DNA of 10,864 nucleotides from Deltaproteobacteria bacterium (GCA_021159525.1 JAGHEC010000345.1:1-10864), one strand, 5' to 3'. Counted from the stretch's first letter, positions 1 through 6,319 are shown. The notes: generated by a model from the letters alone, not told the origin. Made by a program: numbers and translations.

Positions 1-307
1 GATAAGTCACGAAACCGGGGACCCATCCGAAGGATGGGGAGTCCGAGCAAAGCGAGGACAAACCGGGGACCCATCCGAAGGATGGGGAGTCCGAGCAAAG
101 CGAGCGAAGAAGAGACGGCGCCCTCCCGGCAGTCGCGTCAGAAAAACCCTCCTGCCCCGGGTTATTGAGCTGTTACGTGAGGCGGACAATCGCAAATTTG
201 ACCAAAAATCACCAGTGAACGGTTACCTTTTGGCAAAGGCGGATTTAAAAGGAATTCCGGCAGGCTTTGTTTATGCACGGTTTAGAACTCGGCGTTTCGC
301 GCGATGA
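1..307 (+). CDS. Possible 3' end of an upstream ORF of unknown function (partial)
   Basis: The second forward frame is open from the left edge to a TGA at 305-307, about 102 codons. It runs through both repeat units, giving a repeated peptide around TGDPSEGWGVRAKR. It then reads on as a less repetitive tail containing VIELLREADNRKF and GIPAGFVYARF. I do not recognise this protein. The TGA overlaps an ATG at 304-306 in an ATGA arrangement, which often marks coupled genes. Against it, the repeat is open in all three forward frames, so openness up to about 168 means little, and the third codon positions of the tail are less GC-rich than in the clear genes downstream. It may be the real end of a gene upstream of the prepilin, or a chance ORF in a repeat-bearing spacer. 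Confidence 0.3.
   Translation, partial: ISHETGDPSEGWGVRAKRGQTGDPSEGWGVRAKRAKKRRRPPGSRVRKTLLPRVIELLREADNRKFDQKSPVNGYLLAKADLKGIPAGFVYARFRTRRFAR
12..104. repeat. Two-copy palindromic tandem repeat (45-bp unit, 48-bp period)
   Basis: Two identical 45-bp units lie at 12-56 and 60-104, separated by 3 bases. Each unit contains a perfect 7-bp stem with a GAA triloop, CCCATCCGAAGGATGGG (22-38 and 70-86). In the first copy a second weak hairpin, GTCCGAGCAAAGCGAGGAC (41-59), shares its GTCC arm with an upstream GGAC. The period is 48, a multiple of three, and the unit has no stop in any forward frame, so it can sit inside coding sequence without breaking it. The form resembles dispersed REP-like or in-ORF palindromic elements. 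Assignment to such a family is inference, because only these two copies are in the window. Confidence 0.85.
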
Positions 308-331
308 AATCCGCCGGCATTGAGAGCCCAC

Positions 332-336
332 GGGAG
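332..336 (+). promoter_or_regulatory. Ribosome binding site deciding the prepilin start
   Basis: GGGAG lies 6 bases before the ATG at 343. This supports translation from 343 and a short 6-residue prepilin leader. The alternative ATG at 304 would give a 19-residue leader and has no comparable Shine-Dalgarno, though it overlaps the TGA of the preceding frame. Confidence 0.6.
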
Positions 337-342
337 ATGTTT

Positions 343-903
343 ATGAGAAAGGATTCGGGCTTTACCCTGCTTGAGGTGATTGTCACCCTCCTGATCGTGG
401 CCATGCTGGGTGCTGTGGCAGGCGTCGGGATCGTGACCAACGCCAAGGTCTATGTGTTTGCGAGAGACAACACCGAACTGGCTCAAAAGGCCCGGCTCGC
501 GCTTCAACGCCTGACCAAAGAACTGAGGGAGCGGTATATGAAGGACGACGCCGGCTTCTCCGCAATGTCCACATCCATTGCCTTCAATTATCAGGATGGG
601 GCCGCCACACAGGCTCGCTCCATTGCACTGGTCGGAGACGAGATCAAGCTGACGAACAGCCTCGCCCCGCCTGTTGCTGACGACGCCACCCTCGTGGACA
701 GCGTGTCCGGCTTCACGCTGGGCTATCTCAAGTCAGACGGAACCACGGAATGGGTGGACGGCACAGATCCATTAGACGATCCTGAGGACGGGCTGGCCTT
801 TATCACCATTGATCTGGTCCTGAACTGGCATGGCGGGCAGACCAAAAGCTTTTCAACCGCAGTCACCCCGAGGCATATGACGACTGTAAAAAAGAATCCA
901 TAG
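343..903 (+). CDS. Type IV prepilin / minor pseudopilin, PilW/GspJ/MshO-like
   Basis: This is a 186-residue class III prepilin. The N-terminus MRKDSGFTLLEVIVTLLIV has the prepilin peptidase site (cut after G6, F7 becomes +1) and the conserved Glu at +5 (E11), followed by a hydrophobic helix to about residue 30. The helix continues into ARLALQRLTKELR, typical of PilW/GspJ-type minor pilins. The rest is a globular domain with no recognised motif. It would be inserted in the inner membrane, processed, and incorporated into a pilus or pseudopilus, probably at the tip or as an initiator. I chose ATG 343 because of GGGAG at 332-336; an ATG at 304 in the same frame would add 13 residues. The next gene follows only after a 480-bp spacer carrying a mobile element, so the original operon spacing was probably much shorter. 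PilW and GspJ cannot be separated from sequence alone; the pilin-type call is firm. Confidence 0.9.
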   Translation: MRKDSGFTLLEVIVTLLIVAMLGAVAGVGIVTNAKVYVFARDNTELAQKARLALQRLTKELRERYMKDDAGFSAMSTSIAFNYQDGAATQARSIALVGDEIKLTNSLAPPVADDATLVDSVSGFTLGYLKSDGTTEWVDGTDPLDDPEDGLAFITIDLVLNWHGGQTKSFSTAVTPRHMTTVKKNP

Positions 904-940
904 CCGTATTTTACAGACTCACGCGGAGACACAAAGAACA

Positions 941-948
941 CAGAGAAA
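941..948. repeat. Target site duplication, left copy
   Basis: CAGAGAAA, identical to 1188-1195, directly abuts the left terminal inverted repeat of the 239-bp element. Confidence 0.85.
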
Positions 949-1187
949 GTAACTTCTCAATAAGTTTGGGTAAACCGTAAAATAACATAAAATCAACAAG
1001 TTAAACAGATCGAAAATTCTCGGTTACGAATTAGGATTTGCGTTGCGGGTTAGCGTAAAAATGTCCTAATTAATTAATATTAGCAAATGCTAAGTTTAAG
1101 CTATCACCGCCATTAGGTGCTTTGAGCGCAACTTTGGCTATGTAACCCATTGAAATTATTCATTGCCCGAACTTATTGAGAAGTTAC
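949..1187. mobile_element. MITE-like non-autonomous element, 239 bp, with 25-bp TIRs and an 8-bp target duplication
   Basis: The left end (949-973) and the reverse complement of the right end (1163-1187) match over 25 bp with two mismatches (at 967 and 971). Both begin GTAACTTCTCAATAAGTT. The element is flanked by a perfect 8-bp direct repeat CAGAGAAA at 941-948 and 1188-1195, exactly abutting the inverted repeats, which is the mark of transposition. It encodes no transposase, and the interior is AT-rich compared with the genes around it. Inside are a perfect 8-bp inverted pair, AATTAGGA (1029-1036) with TCCTAATT (1064-1071), and a palindrome TTAGCAAATGCTAA (1080-1093). GTAA termini with 8-bp duplications are typical of the IS66 family, so an IS66-type transposase may have mobilised it. 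Other families also make 8-bp duplications, so the family is an inference. Confidence 0.88.
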
Positions 1188-1195
1188 CAGAGAAA
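1188..1195. repeat. Target site duplication, right copy
   Basis: CAGAGAAA, identical to 941-948, directly abuts the right terminal inverted repeat of the 239-bp element. The absence of differences suggests a fairly recent insertion. Confidence 0.85.
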
Positions 1196-1351
1196 AGGGC
1201 AACTTCCCGTTTCTTTACAAAAAATCCTTTGTGTGCTTTGTGCCTTTGTGTGAGACATTTTGTTTGCGGGCATCCGTGTTAGAGTCTTTGTCCGTAACTT
1301 CTCCGCAACGTGCGAAGAAGTTTCCCCGTGGGGGCAGAATGCTGTTTGGTT

Positions 1352-1377
1352 GCGGCCGTCAGGCCGCCTTAGGAGGT
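1352..1377 (+). promoter_or_regulatory. GC hairpin followed by a strong Shine-Dalgarno
   Basis: GCGGCC-GTCA-GGCCGC (1352-1367) is a perfect 6-bp stem with a tetraloop. Three bases after it comes AGGAGGT (1371-1377), then ATG at 1384 with 6 bases of spacing. The near-complete Shine-Dalgarno fixes the start of the PilX-like gene at 1384. The hairpin may protect the 5' end of the mRNA or modulate ribosome access; that is inference. Confidence 0.6.
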
Positions 1378-1383
1378 ATTAAA

Positions 1384-3252
1384 ATGAAAAATCCGCAGAG
1401 GTCAGCATCCATATTTCCACAGGGAAAGGTCTGCAGAAGATTTATGGACAGGGAATCGAATCATCTGAAGGCCGCTGAAGGCTCGGTTTTTGTCGGTCTG
1501 ATCGTCACTATGATCATCATCGCCGGCATTGGCGCGGCCATGCTCCCCTTGAGCACCACCTCCATGCGCTCGCAGATCACCGGCAATCAGGCCCAGGAGG
1601 GTTACTACCTGGCCGAATCGGGCATGAGGTACATTGCCAGCGAATTCAAGCACGCGGGCGATGGGCTCACGGCCTGCGCTGCCGAGGATGCAAGAGACAA
1701 TGTATTGAAGGTAAACCACGACCAGAGCTTCATCGTCAGCGACAATGGGGCCTATTTTGACCTGGAAATCATCCCTTATTATTACAGGGTACATGAGGAT
1801 GAGATTTTCTCCCCCAACCTCAAGGCAGCGATTTTCGGCGGAATCCCGGATGAAATCCCCACCGAGGCGCCCGGCTATTTGCAGATCATCGTCAAAGATG
1901 ACGCATGCACGCTCTTAAGCGCCCGGCATGACTATCACTATACCAGCGTTTCCGTCAGCGGGGACGATGTCATATTTAACGGCCTTACCCTTGACGGCGC
2001 AACGCCTTCAGGCAGCGCAACTCCCACCCGTAATGACAGGATATTTCCTTCCTGCAAGTGCGCTGGCGACGGCGAGGGCGGCGAACAGGTGGTGACAAAG
2101 GGCGGAAACCTGACATTTCAGGCCCATACAGGTGCGGGCATCTTTCCCTTGAGCAACTGCCGGTTCAAGATCAACGGCACAGGTCAGACCTACAGATATC
2201 AGGAGCTTGATCTGGCCAATAACATGTTCAAAGGCATTACCAACTCAGACGATCCCGAGGCCGCCTTTGCGCTGACCCTGTCCGATACGGACTATGTCGT
2301 CGGCCAGAAATTTATCAAGCTGATCTCGAGAGGAAGCGCCGGGGCCTCCTCTGCAACCGCGAGTACCGAGGTCGCGTTCGAGCTTGCCGTTGAAAGCTCT
2401 GAAGAAGCGGGCGAGGGCATCCCCTGCGGCATCTTTGGAAACACCTACGTGGAGATCAAAAATTTCGGGAAGGTCAAGAGTTACAATTCCACGACCGACC
2501 CGAATCCATCATCTTCCACGGGCGAAGGTCACATCTGTTCCAATAAGCACGTGAATCTGAAGAATAAGGCCTATGTGGACGGGGATGTGATGATCGGAAA
2601 GGACCCCTCGGGCGCCCAGGGCGCCTATACCCACTCAGGATGCCCCACTGTCACGGGAACTGCGCCGCTCAATATCGACCGTGTGGATCCGGACCCGCTT
2701 GGGGCCGTGGGCGGGTCCCTGGCCGCCGCCTTTGCCGAATACAGCGTATCCAATGATAATGATCTCGCGGTTCCACCGATAAGCGGAAATGAGATATCGC
2801 TGTCCAGCGGCCGTCGCGGAACTCGAAACATGACGCTATATGGCAAAGAGGGAGGCGCCAACTACTATGTCACCGACATCACCGTCAACAATGCATGCGT
2901 CCTCACGGTGGACGCAACGGACGGGCCTGTCGCAATCTACCTTGCCGGTCCCCTGGATGCCAAAAACGGGTCCCAAATCAATGTAACGGGCAATCCCCCT
3001 GATTTCACCATCTACTGCAATTACAGCAGCGGACAGACAGAGATCGATCTGAAGAACAGCAGCGCCTTCAAGGGCGCTGTTTACGCCCCTTATGGAGACA
3101 TCGTGGTGCACAACAGCTCAGACGCCTACGGCATGTTCTGGGGAAAAACGGTCGAAGTCAAAAACTCGGGAACGCTCTGGTTCGATACGGCCCTGAAAGA
3201 AAACATTGTGTTTGCAGGGTCAGGAGGAGGGTCACAGTCCCTGGTTCAATAG
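1384..3252 (+). CDS. Large PilX-like pilus assembly protein with beta-helical ectodomain (MshP/MshQ position)
   Basis: This 622-residue protein has one N-terminal membrane segment (about 35-57, FVGLIVTMIIIAGIGAAML). It is followed by the PilX/PulK-style region with the signature YYLAESGMRYIAS (about 74-86). No canonical prepilin site is visible: the helix is preceded by EGSVFVG with no Glu at +5. Beyond about residue 90 lies a long ectodomain with about ten cysteines, including a CKC pair, so disulfides are likely in the periplasm or at the surface. The last 270 residues carry recurring rungs: VEIKNFGKV (356), VNLKNKAYV (390), IDLKNSSAF (554) and VEVKNSGTL (590). Together with FKGAVYAPYGDIVV this suggests a right-handed beta-helix as seen in the C-terminal domains of PilX-like proteins. 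Classical PilX is under 200 residues, so this is an enlarged form, perhaps a tip adhesin. In-frame codons upstream (from 1231) lack a Shine-Dalgarno; AGGAGGT supports 1384. An adhesin role is inferred; the PilX-type call rests on the N-terminus. Confidence 0.82.
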   Translation: MKNPQRSASIFPQGKVCRRFMDRESNHLKAAEGSVFVGLIVTMIIIAGIGAAMLPLSTTSMRSQITGNQAQEGYYLAESGMRYIASEFKHAGDGLTACAAEDARDNVLKVNHDQSFIVSDNGAYFDLEIIPYYYRVHEDEIFSPNLKAAIFGGIPDEIPTEAPGYLQIIVKDDACTLLSARHDYHYTSVSVSGDDVIFNGLTLDGATPSGSATPTRNDRIFPSCKCAGDGEGGEQVVTKGGNLTFQAHTGAGIFPLSNCRFKINGTGQTYRYQELDLANNMFKGITNSDDPEAAFALTLSDTDYVVGQKFIKLISRGSAGASSATASTEVAFELAVESSEEAGEGIPCGIFGNTYVEIKNFGKVKSYNSTTDPNPSSSTGEGHICSNKHVNLKNKAYVDGDVMIGKDPSGAQGAYTHSGCPTVTGTAPLNIDRVDPDPLGAVGGSLAAAFAEYSVSNDNDLAVPPISGNEISLSSGRRGTRNMTLYGKEGGANYYVTDITVNNACVLTVDATDGPVAIYLAGPLDAKNGSQINVTGNPPDFTIYCNYSSGQTEIDLKNSSAFKGAVYAPYGDIVVHNSSDAYGMFWGKTVEVKNSGTLWFDTALKENIVFAGSGGGSQSLVQ

Positions 3253-3550
3253 CAACTGCCGACATCAGAAGTCCATCTTCATTCCCTCGCCCCCGGCCGC
3301 CATGCCCCTTGTCTGGGACCGGCCATTCCGGGGGCGAGCCCCCTGCTTTTCAAGCTCTGCCCTTCCATGGCTTGAAACACCAACTCATGGCTTCCCGAAT
3401 CCCTTGTTTCTCGCCTCGCAACAACCCCCCGCCCCCCAAGGCGTATCTTCTTGACAAAACCGGCAAGATCGAATAGTCAGGCACATATCATCCGACAGCA
3501 AAAGAACCCACTTTCTTGAGCGCCGTAGGTCAGGGCCCCACAGGTTGGCA
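3253..3550. other. Spacer between PilX-like and PilT-like genes
   Basis: Apart from the hairpins at 3286-3343, I see no convincing gene. A TTGACA at 3451-3456 could be a -35 box, but the hexamer 17 bases on (TAGTCA, 3474-3479) is a poor -10 match, so a promoter is only possible. C-runs (3426-3438) and low-complexity GC sequence fill the rest. A short open frame crosses it from inside the PilX-like gene but lacks a start signal and protein-like composition. Confidence 0.6.
3286..3350 (+). terminator. Probable intrinsic terminator after the PilX-like gene
   Basis: A perfect 11-bp inverted repeat pairs CTCGCCCCCGG (3286-3296) with CCGGGGGCGAG (3328-3338). A competing compact hairpin GGGGG-CGAG-CCCCC (3330-3343) is followed by TGCTTTT (3344-3350). 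Either stem could end transcription of the prepilin/PilX unit. The T-run is short, so termination may be partial. Confidence 0.5.
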
Positions 3551-4240
3551 ATGGACAAATTTAACCAGTTGATCAGCACAGGCGCCAGGGATGGAGTCTC
3601 GGATTTTCACATCACCGGGGGCCATCCGGTGGTGTGGCGCAAAAACGGGCGGATCGGGTTCGGCAGCAACTGGGTATGGGCGCACACAGAGGTGGACGAC
3701 CTCGTCCGAACAATACTCAACCCGGAACAGATGGCAGCCCTCAAGGCACGATTGTCGGTCGATCTGGCCCGCAGCGTCAGTCATATAAGGATCCGAGTCA
3801 ATGTCTTTAATACAACCCGGGGACTGAGTCTGGCCATACGGGTTCTTCCCGGAAAGGTCCCGGACATCGACAGTCTGAACCTTCATCCTTCGTTTAAGGA
3901 TTTCTGCAAGATCACCTCCGGTCTTATCCTCATCTGCGGCGCCACGGGCTGCGGCAAATCCACCACCATCGCCGCCATGAGCGAACAGATCAACAGGACC
4001 CGGGCGGCCCACATCATCACCCTTGAAGACCCGATTGAATTTCGTTTTCTCTCAAGGCAGTCCTTTGTGGAGCAGCGGGAACTGGGGGCCCATATCCCCT
4101 CCTTCTATCAGGGGCTTCTGGACGTATTGAGGGAAGACTCGGACGTCATGGTGGTCGGTGAAATCCGGGACCCTGAAACCATTAAATTGACCCTCAATGC
4201 AGCCGAAAAGCGCTTCCCTCCAGATCGAGGCAGCTTCTGA
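3551..4240 (+). pseudogene. Truncated PilT-family ATPase (retraction ATPase remnant)
   Basis: The 229-residue product has the PilT N-terminal domain (GVSDFHITGGHPVVWRKNGRI, 15-35) and the core motifs of the GspE/PilT secretion ATPases: Walker A GATGCGKST (130-138), Asp box LEDPIE (158-163), and Walker B region DVMVVGEIRDPET (198-210). It ends abruptly after LNAAE. Full PilT proteins have about 350 residues and continue with TGHLVF..TLHT (His box) and the AIRNL region, all absent here. In the 100 bases after the break another frame reads LPSRSRQLLNRIV (4213-4251), which loosely resembles the sequence following the PilT His box. A third frame stays open to 4340 and ends EEVIAQVSNA. This fits deletion plus frameshift decay, although a functional truncated ATPase cannot be excluded. 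Without the His box and C-terminal domain, normal hexamer function is unlikely. I prefer ATG 3551 (weak CAGG Shine-Dalgarno at 3541-3544); a TTG lies at 3545. PilT retracts pili in the inner membrane base. Confidence 0.8.
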
Positions 4241-4393
4241 ACCGGATCGTAATGCGAAACGCCCTGCCTCGGGCGACCAATATGTGATAAACGAGGATGC
4301 CTCCATAGAAGAGGTCATTGCTCAAGTTTCCAACGCATAGAATGTTAATCGCTCGCTTCTATTTGGTGAAGCCTTAGGCCGCTGCCCCGCTGC

Positions 4394-4408
4394 GGGAGTG
4401 TAATTTTG
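4394..4408 (+). promoter_or_regulatory. Shine-Dalgarno and TTG start of the PilM-PilN gene
   Basis: GGGAG at 4394-4398 sits 7 bases before TTG at 4406-4408. No ATG in frame offers a start that keeps the actin-like domain intact, so the TTG is the likely initiator. The small stem CCCG-CTG-CGGG (4386-4396) overlaps the start of the Shine-Dalgarno and may lower initiation. Confidence 0.6.
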
Positions 4409-6319
4409 GCCAAACGCGACGACATCTCATCCACCCAAAGGCTTCTCGATCTCATTCGAGGGGACCGCCCTGTCAAAGAAAGGCCGGCCCAGCATGCCGA
4501 TATAGGTTCGGGAACCATCATCCCACAGAAAGAACGGGGAGCGGTCCTGAAAAACATATGGCCTTCCAGGAAGGGCATCACGGTCGGGATTGACTTCGCC
4601 TATACCAATCTGAGGCTCGTCAAGATCAAACAAACAGCCGAAAGCCAGTGGAAACTCCTGGCCTGCGCCAATGTCCCCCTTGATCCGGATCAGCCCCGGG
4701 AAGGCCCTGAATTCTCCCGTTTCCTCAAAAAGACGCTGATCGACTTTGCAGGCCCCTCAGGCAAGACCGACATCTGGTGTCTCATGTCCTCGGCCCAGAT
4801 CGAGATCCGGCATATCCGCATACCCAAGGTGCCCAAAAAGCAGGTTGCCAATGCCGTTTACTGGACCTACAAGCGGGAGGTCGAGTTCGACGAAAATGAA
4901 AACATACTCGACTTTGAAATCATCGGGGATATCCTGGAAGACGGCGTGCAGAAGCTTGCCGCCACTGTTTACACGGCCCCGAAGCAGGAAATCAAGCGGC
5001 TCAAAGACCTTTTCTCCCGCAGCGGCTTCCCTCTCTCGGGCATTTCCATCGGGCCTTTTGCCTACCAGAATCTGCTGAGAACCGGGTGGATGGAGGGGGG
5101 AGACAAGACCGTGGCCAGCCTCTATGTAGGACGCAACTGGTCACGCATCGACATCTTTTCCTCCGGCAATCTGGTCCTGGCCCGAGGCATCAAGGCAGGG
5201 ATGAACAGCATGGTGGAATCCATCCTGGAGGCTGTAAACGAGGGCCGGAACGAGATATCCATCGAGATGGCCGGGGAAGGGAGCGCTGCCCCTGTCCCCG
5301 CGGTCATCGAGCCGGAAGAGCCCATTGATATGACCCAGGCCCGGAGGATCCTGTCCATTCTCAGTCCGGATTCCAAACCGCTGACCGATGCAGAGCCCGG
5401 ATTCTACCTCAAGCACGATGAGATATTCAGAATGATCCTGCCTGCCTTTGACAGGCTGATCCGCCAGGTGGACCGGAGCTTTGAATATTGCGTCCTGAAC
5501 CTCAAGAGCGACCGGGTGGAACGACTTTTCGTCGCAGGGCAGATCCATATCTTCACCCGGCCGGTGCTCGACTATATCCATGAACAAATAGGCATCCCCT
5601 GCGACATCAATGATCCGCTGAAACCCGGAGCCCAGTTTCTGGATGATGCCCTGATTCCCGACTCGGTTTCCGAGAGAATCGCCTTCGGCCCGGCTGTGGG
5701 CATGGCCCTGGCGAGCCGGTCCCGCACGCCGGATCTCACATTTACCTACAGGGAAAAAGATGAACAGGAGACCGTCACCCGCATCAACCGCTCTATCTTT
5801 GTCGGATTTCTGATTATCATCGCTCTTTGCGCCGGAGTATTTTACTGGCAGGACCAGCAGATCGGGGAAAAAAAGGCGCGGGTGATTTCGCTTAAGCAGA
5901 AGCTGGAGACATACAATCCACGGCTGAGTCAGGAACTCATTCTGCAACTGGCGGGAAAGGTTAATAAAAAATCCCGCGAAATAAAGGCATACGGCCAAAA
6001 ATATCTTGTTTTGGCCATACTTAACGAACTCTCAGAAATGACGCCTTCACATATCCGGCTGTTGAATTTTACGGCCTATCTGGGAGCGAATCCCAAGGCC
6101 GGTAAAAAATCTCCCAAAAAAACAATCCTGTTGGAAGGCATCATTTACGGCGAGCCCGGGAAACTGGATAACGCCCTGGCAACGTATCTCATGAAACTGG
6201 ATGCCTCGCCCCTTTTCAGCGACATCAGCGTCAATAAGACAACGGTAGAAGACCTTGAAGACAAGAAGGTTCTCCATTTCTGGACGCGTCTCCACGTGAC
6301 GTCGTTGGCGGGGAAATAA
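4406..6319 (+). CDS. PilM-PilN fusion protein (GspL/MshI-like inner-membrane assembly protein)
   Basis: The 637-residue product combines two normally separate pilus proteins. Residues about 57-440 form the cytoplasmic actin-like PilM domain: ITVGIDFAYTNLRLVKI (58-74) is the N-terminal nucleotide-binding strand pair, and IRIPKVPKKQVANAV.W..KREVEFD (about 137-162) is the PilM/PilN-family core. A single membrane helix follows at about 463-481 (SIFVGFLIIIALCAGVFYW). Then come a coiled coil (about 485-530) and a PilN-type periplasmic ferredoxin-like domain to the end. Free PilN carries a cytoplasmic INLLPYRE-like peptide that docks into PilM; at the matching place here is DLTFTYREKD (443-452), consistent with in-cis docking. 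An unusual basic stretch of about 55 residues precedes the PilM domain. The TTG start is supported by GGGAG. The gene opens the block of PilO-, PilP- and secretin-type genes. This domain layout is that of GspL and matches the MshI position. Confidence 0.88.
   Translation: MAKRDDISSTQRLLDLIRGDRPVKERPAQHADIGSGTIIPQKERGAVLKNIWPSRKGITVGIDFAYTNLRLVKIKQTAESQWKLLACANVPLDPDQPREGPEFSRFLKKTLIDFAGPSGKTDIWCLMSSAQIEIRHIRIPKVPKKQVANAVYWTYKREVEFDENENILDFEIIGDILEDGVQKLAATVYTAPKQEIKRLKDLFSRSGFPLSGISIGPFAYQNLLRTGWMEGGDKTVASLYVGRNWSRIDIFSSGNLVLARGIKAGMNSMVESILEAVNEGRNEISIEMAGEGSAAPVPAVIEPEEPIDMTQARRILSILSPDSKPLTDAEPGFYLKHDEIFRMILPAFDRLIRQVDRSFEYCVLNLKSDRVERLFVAGQIHIFTRPVLDYIHEQIGIPCDINDPLKPGAQFLDDALIPDSVSERIAFGPAVGMALASRSRTPDLTFTYREKDEQETVTRINRSIFVGFLIIIALCAGVFYWQDQQIGEKKARVISLKQKLETYNPRLSQELILQLAGKVNKKSREIKAYGQKYLVLAILNELSEMTPSHIRLLNFTAYLGANPKAGKKSPKKTILLEGIIYGEPGKLDNALATYLMKLDASPLFSDISVNKTTVEDLEDKKVLHFWTRLHVTSLAGK

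Larger units (their letters stand above)
918..1254. repeat. Imperfect outer inverted repeat of CACAAAG/CACAGAG type, split by the MITE
   Basis: The sequence at about 918-946 (CTCACGCGGAGACACAAAG, then AACACAGAGA) matches the reverse complement of about 1226-1254 (CTCACACAAAGGCACAAAG, then CACACAAAGG). By eye about 22 of 29 positions agree. Purine-rich repeats of CACAGAG/CACAAAG words are common as dispersed intergenic repeats in several bacterial phyla. Here the two arms enclose the 239-bp MITE-like element, whose 8-bp target CAGAGAAA is the end of the left arm, so the outer repeat looks older than the insertion. Confidence 0.55.

Noticed and set aside
12..104. CRISPR-like direct repeats
   Set aside because: There are only two units, 3 bases apart and identical throughout, so there are no spacers; this is a tandem palindromic repeat.
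7..195. Minus-strand ORF with repeated RFARTPHPSDGSPV peptide
   Set aside because: It is the reverse translation of the palindromic tandem repeat, with no start signal or other protein-like sequence.
1192..1214. Hairpin GAAAAGGG-CAACTT-CCCGTTTC as a terminator after the prepilin gene
   Set aside because: The stem has a mismatch and no T-run follows at the proper place; it may be chance in AT-rich DNA.
1402..1794. Minus-strand ORF of 130 codons
   Set aside because: It is antisense to the start of the PilX-like gene, with no ribosome binding site and a low-complexity acidic composition.
3206..3454. Forward ORF of 82 codons crossing the PilX-like stop
   Set aside because: It overlaps the end of a well-supported gene, has no Shine-Dalgarno, and spans the terminator hairpin and C-rich low-complexity DNA.
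3451..3479. Sigma-70 promoter TTGACA-N17-TAGTCA
   Set aside because: The -35 box is perfect but the -10 matches only two of six consensus bases; left as a possibility in the spacer entry and not called as a feature.
5141..5998. Minus-strand ORF of 285 codons
   Set aside because: It is antisense to the PilM-PilN gene, whose domains are clear; long antisense frames are expected in GC-rich coding DNA and the peptide shows no recognisable domain.
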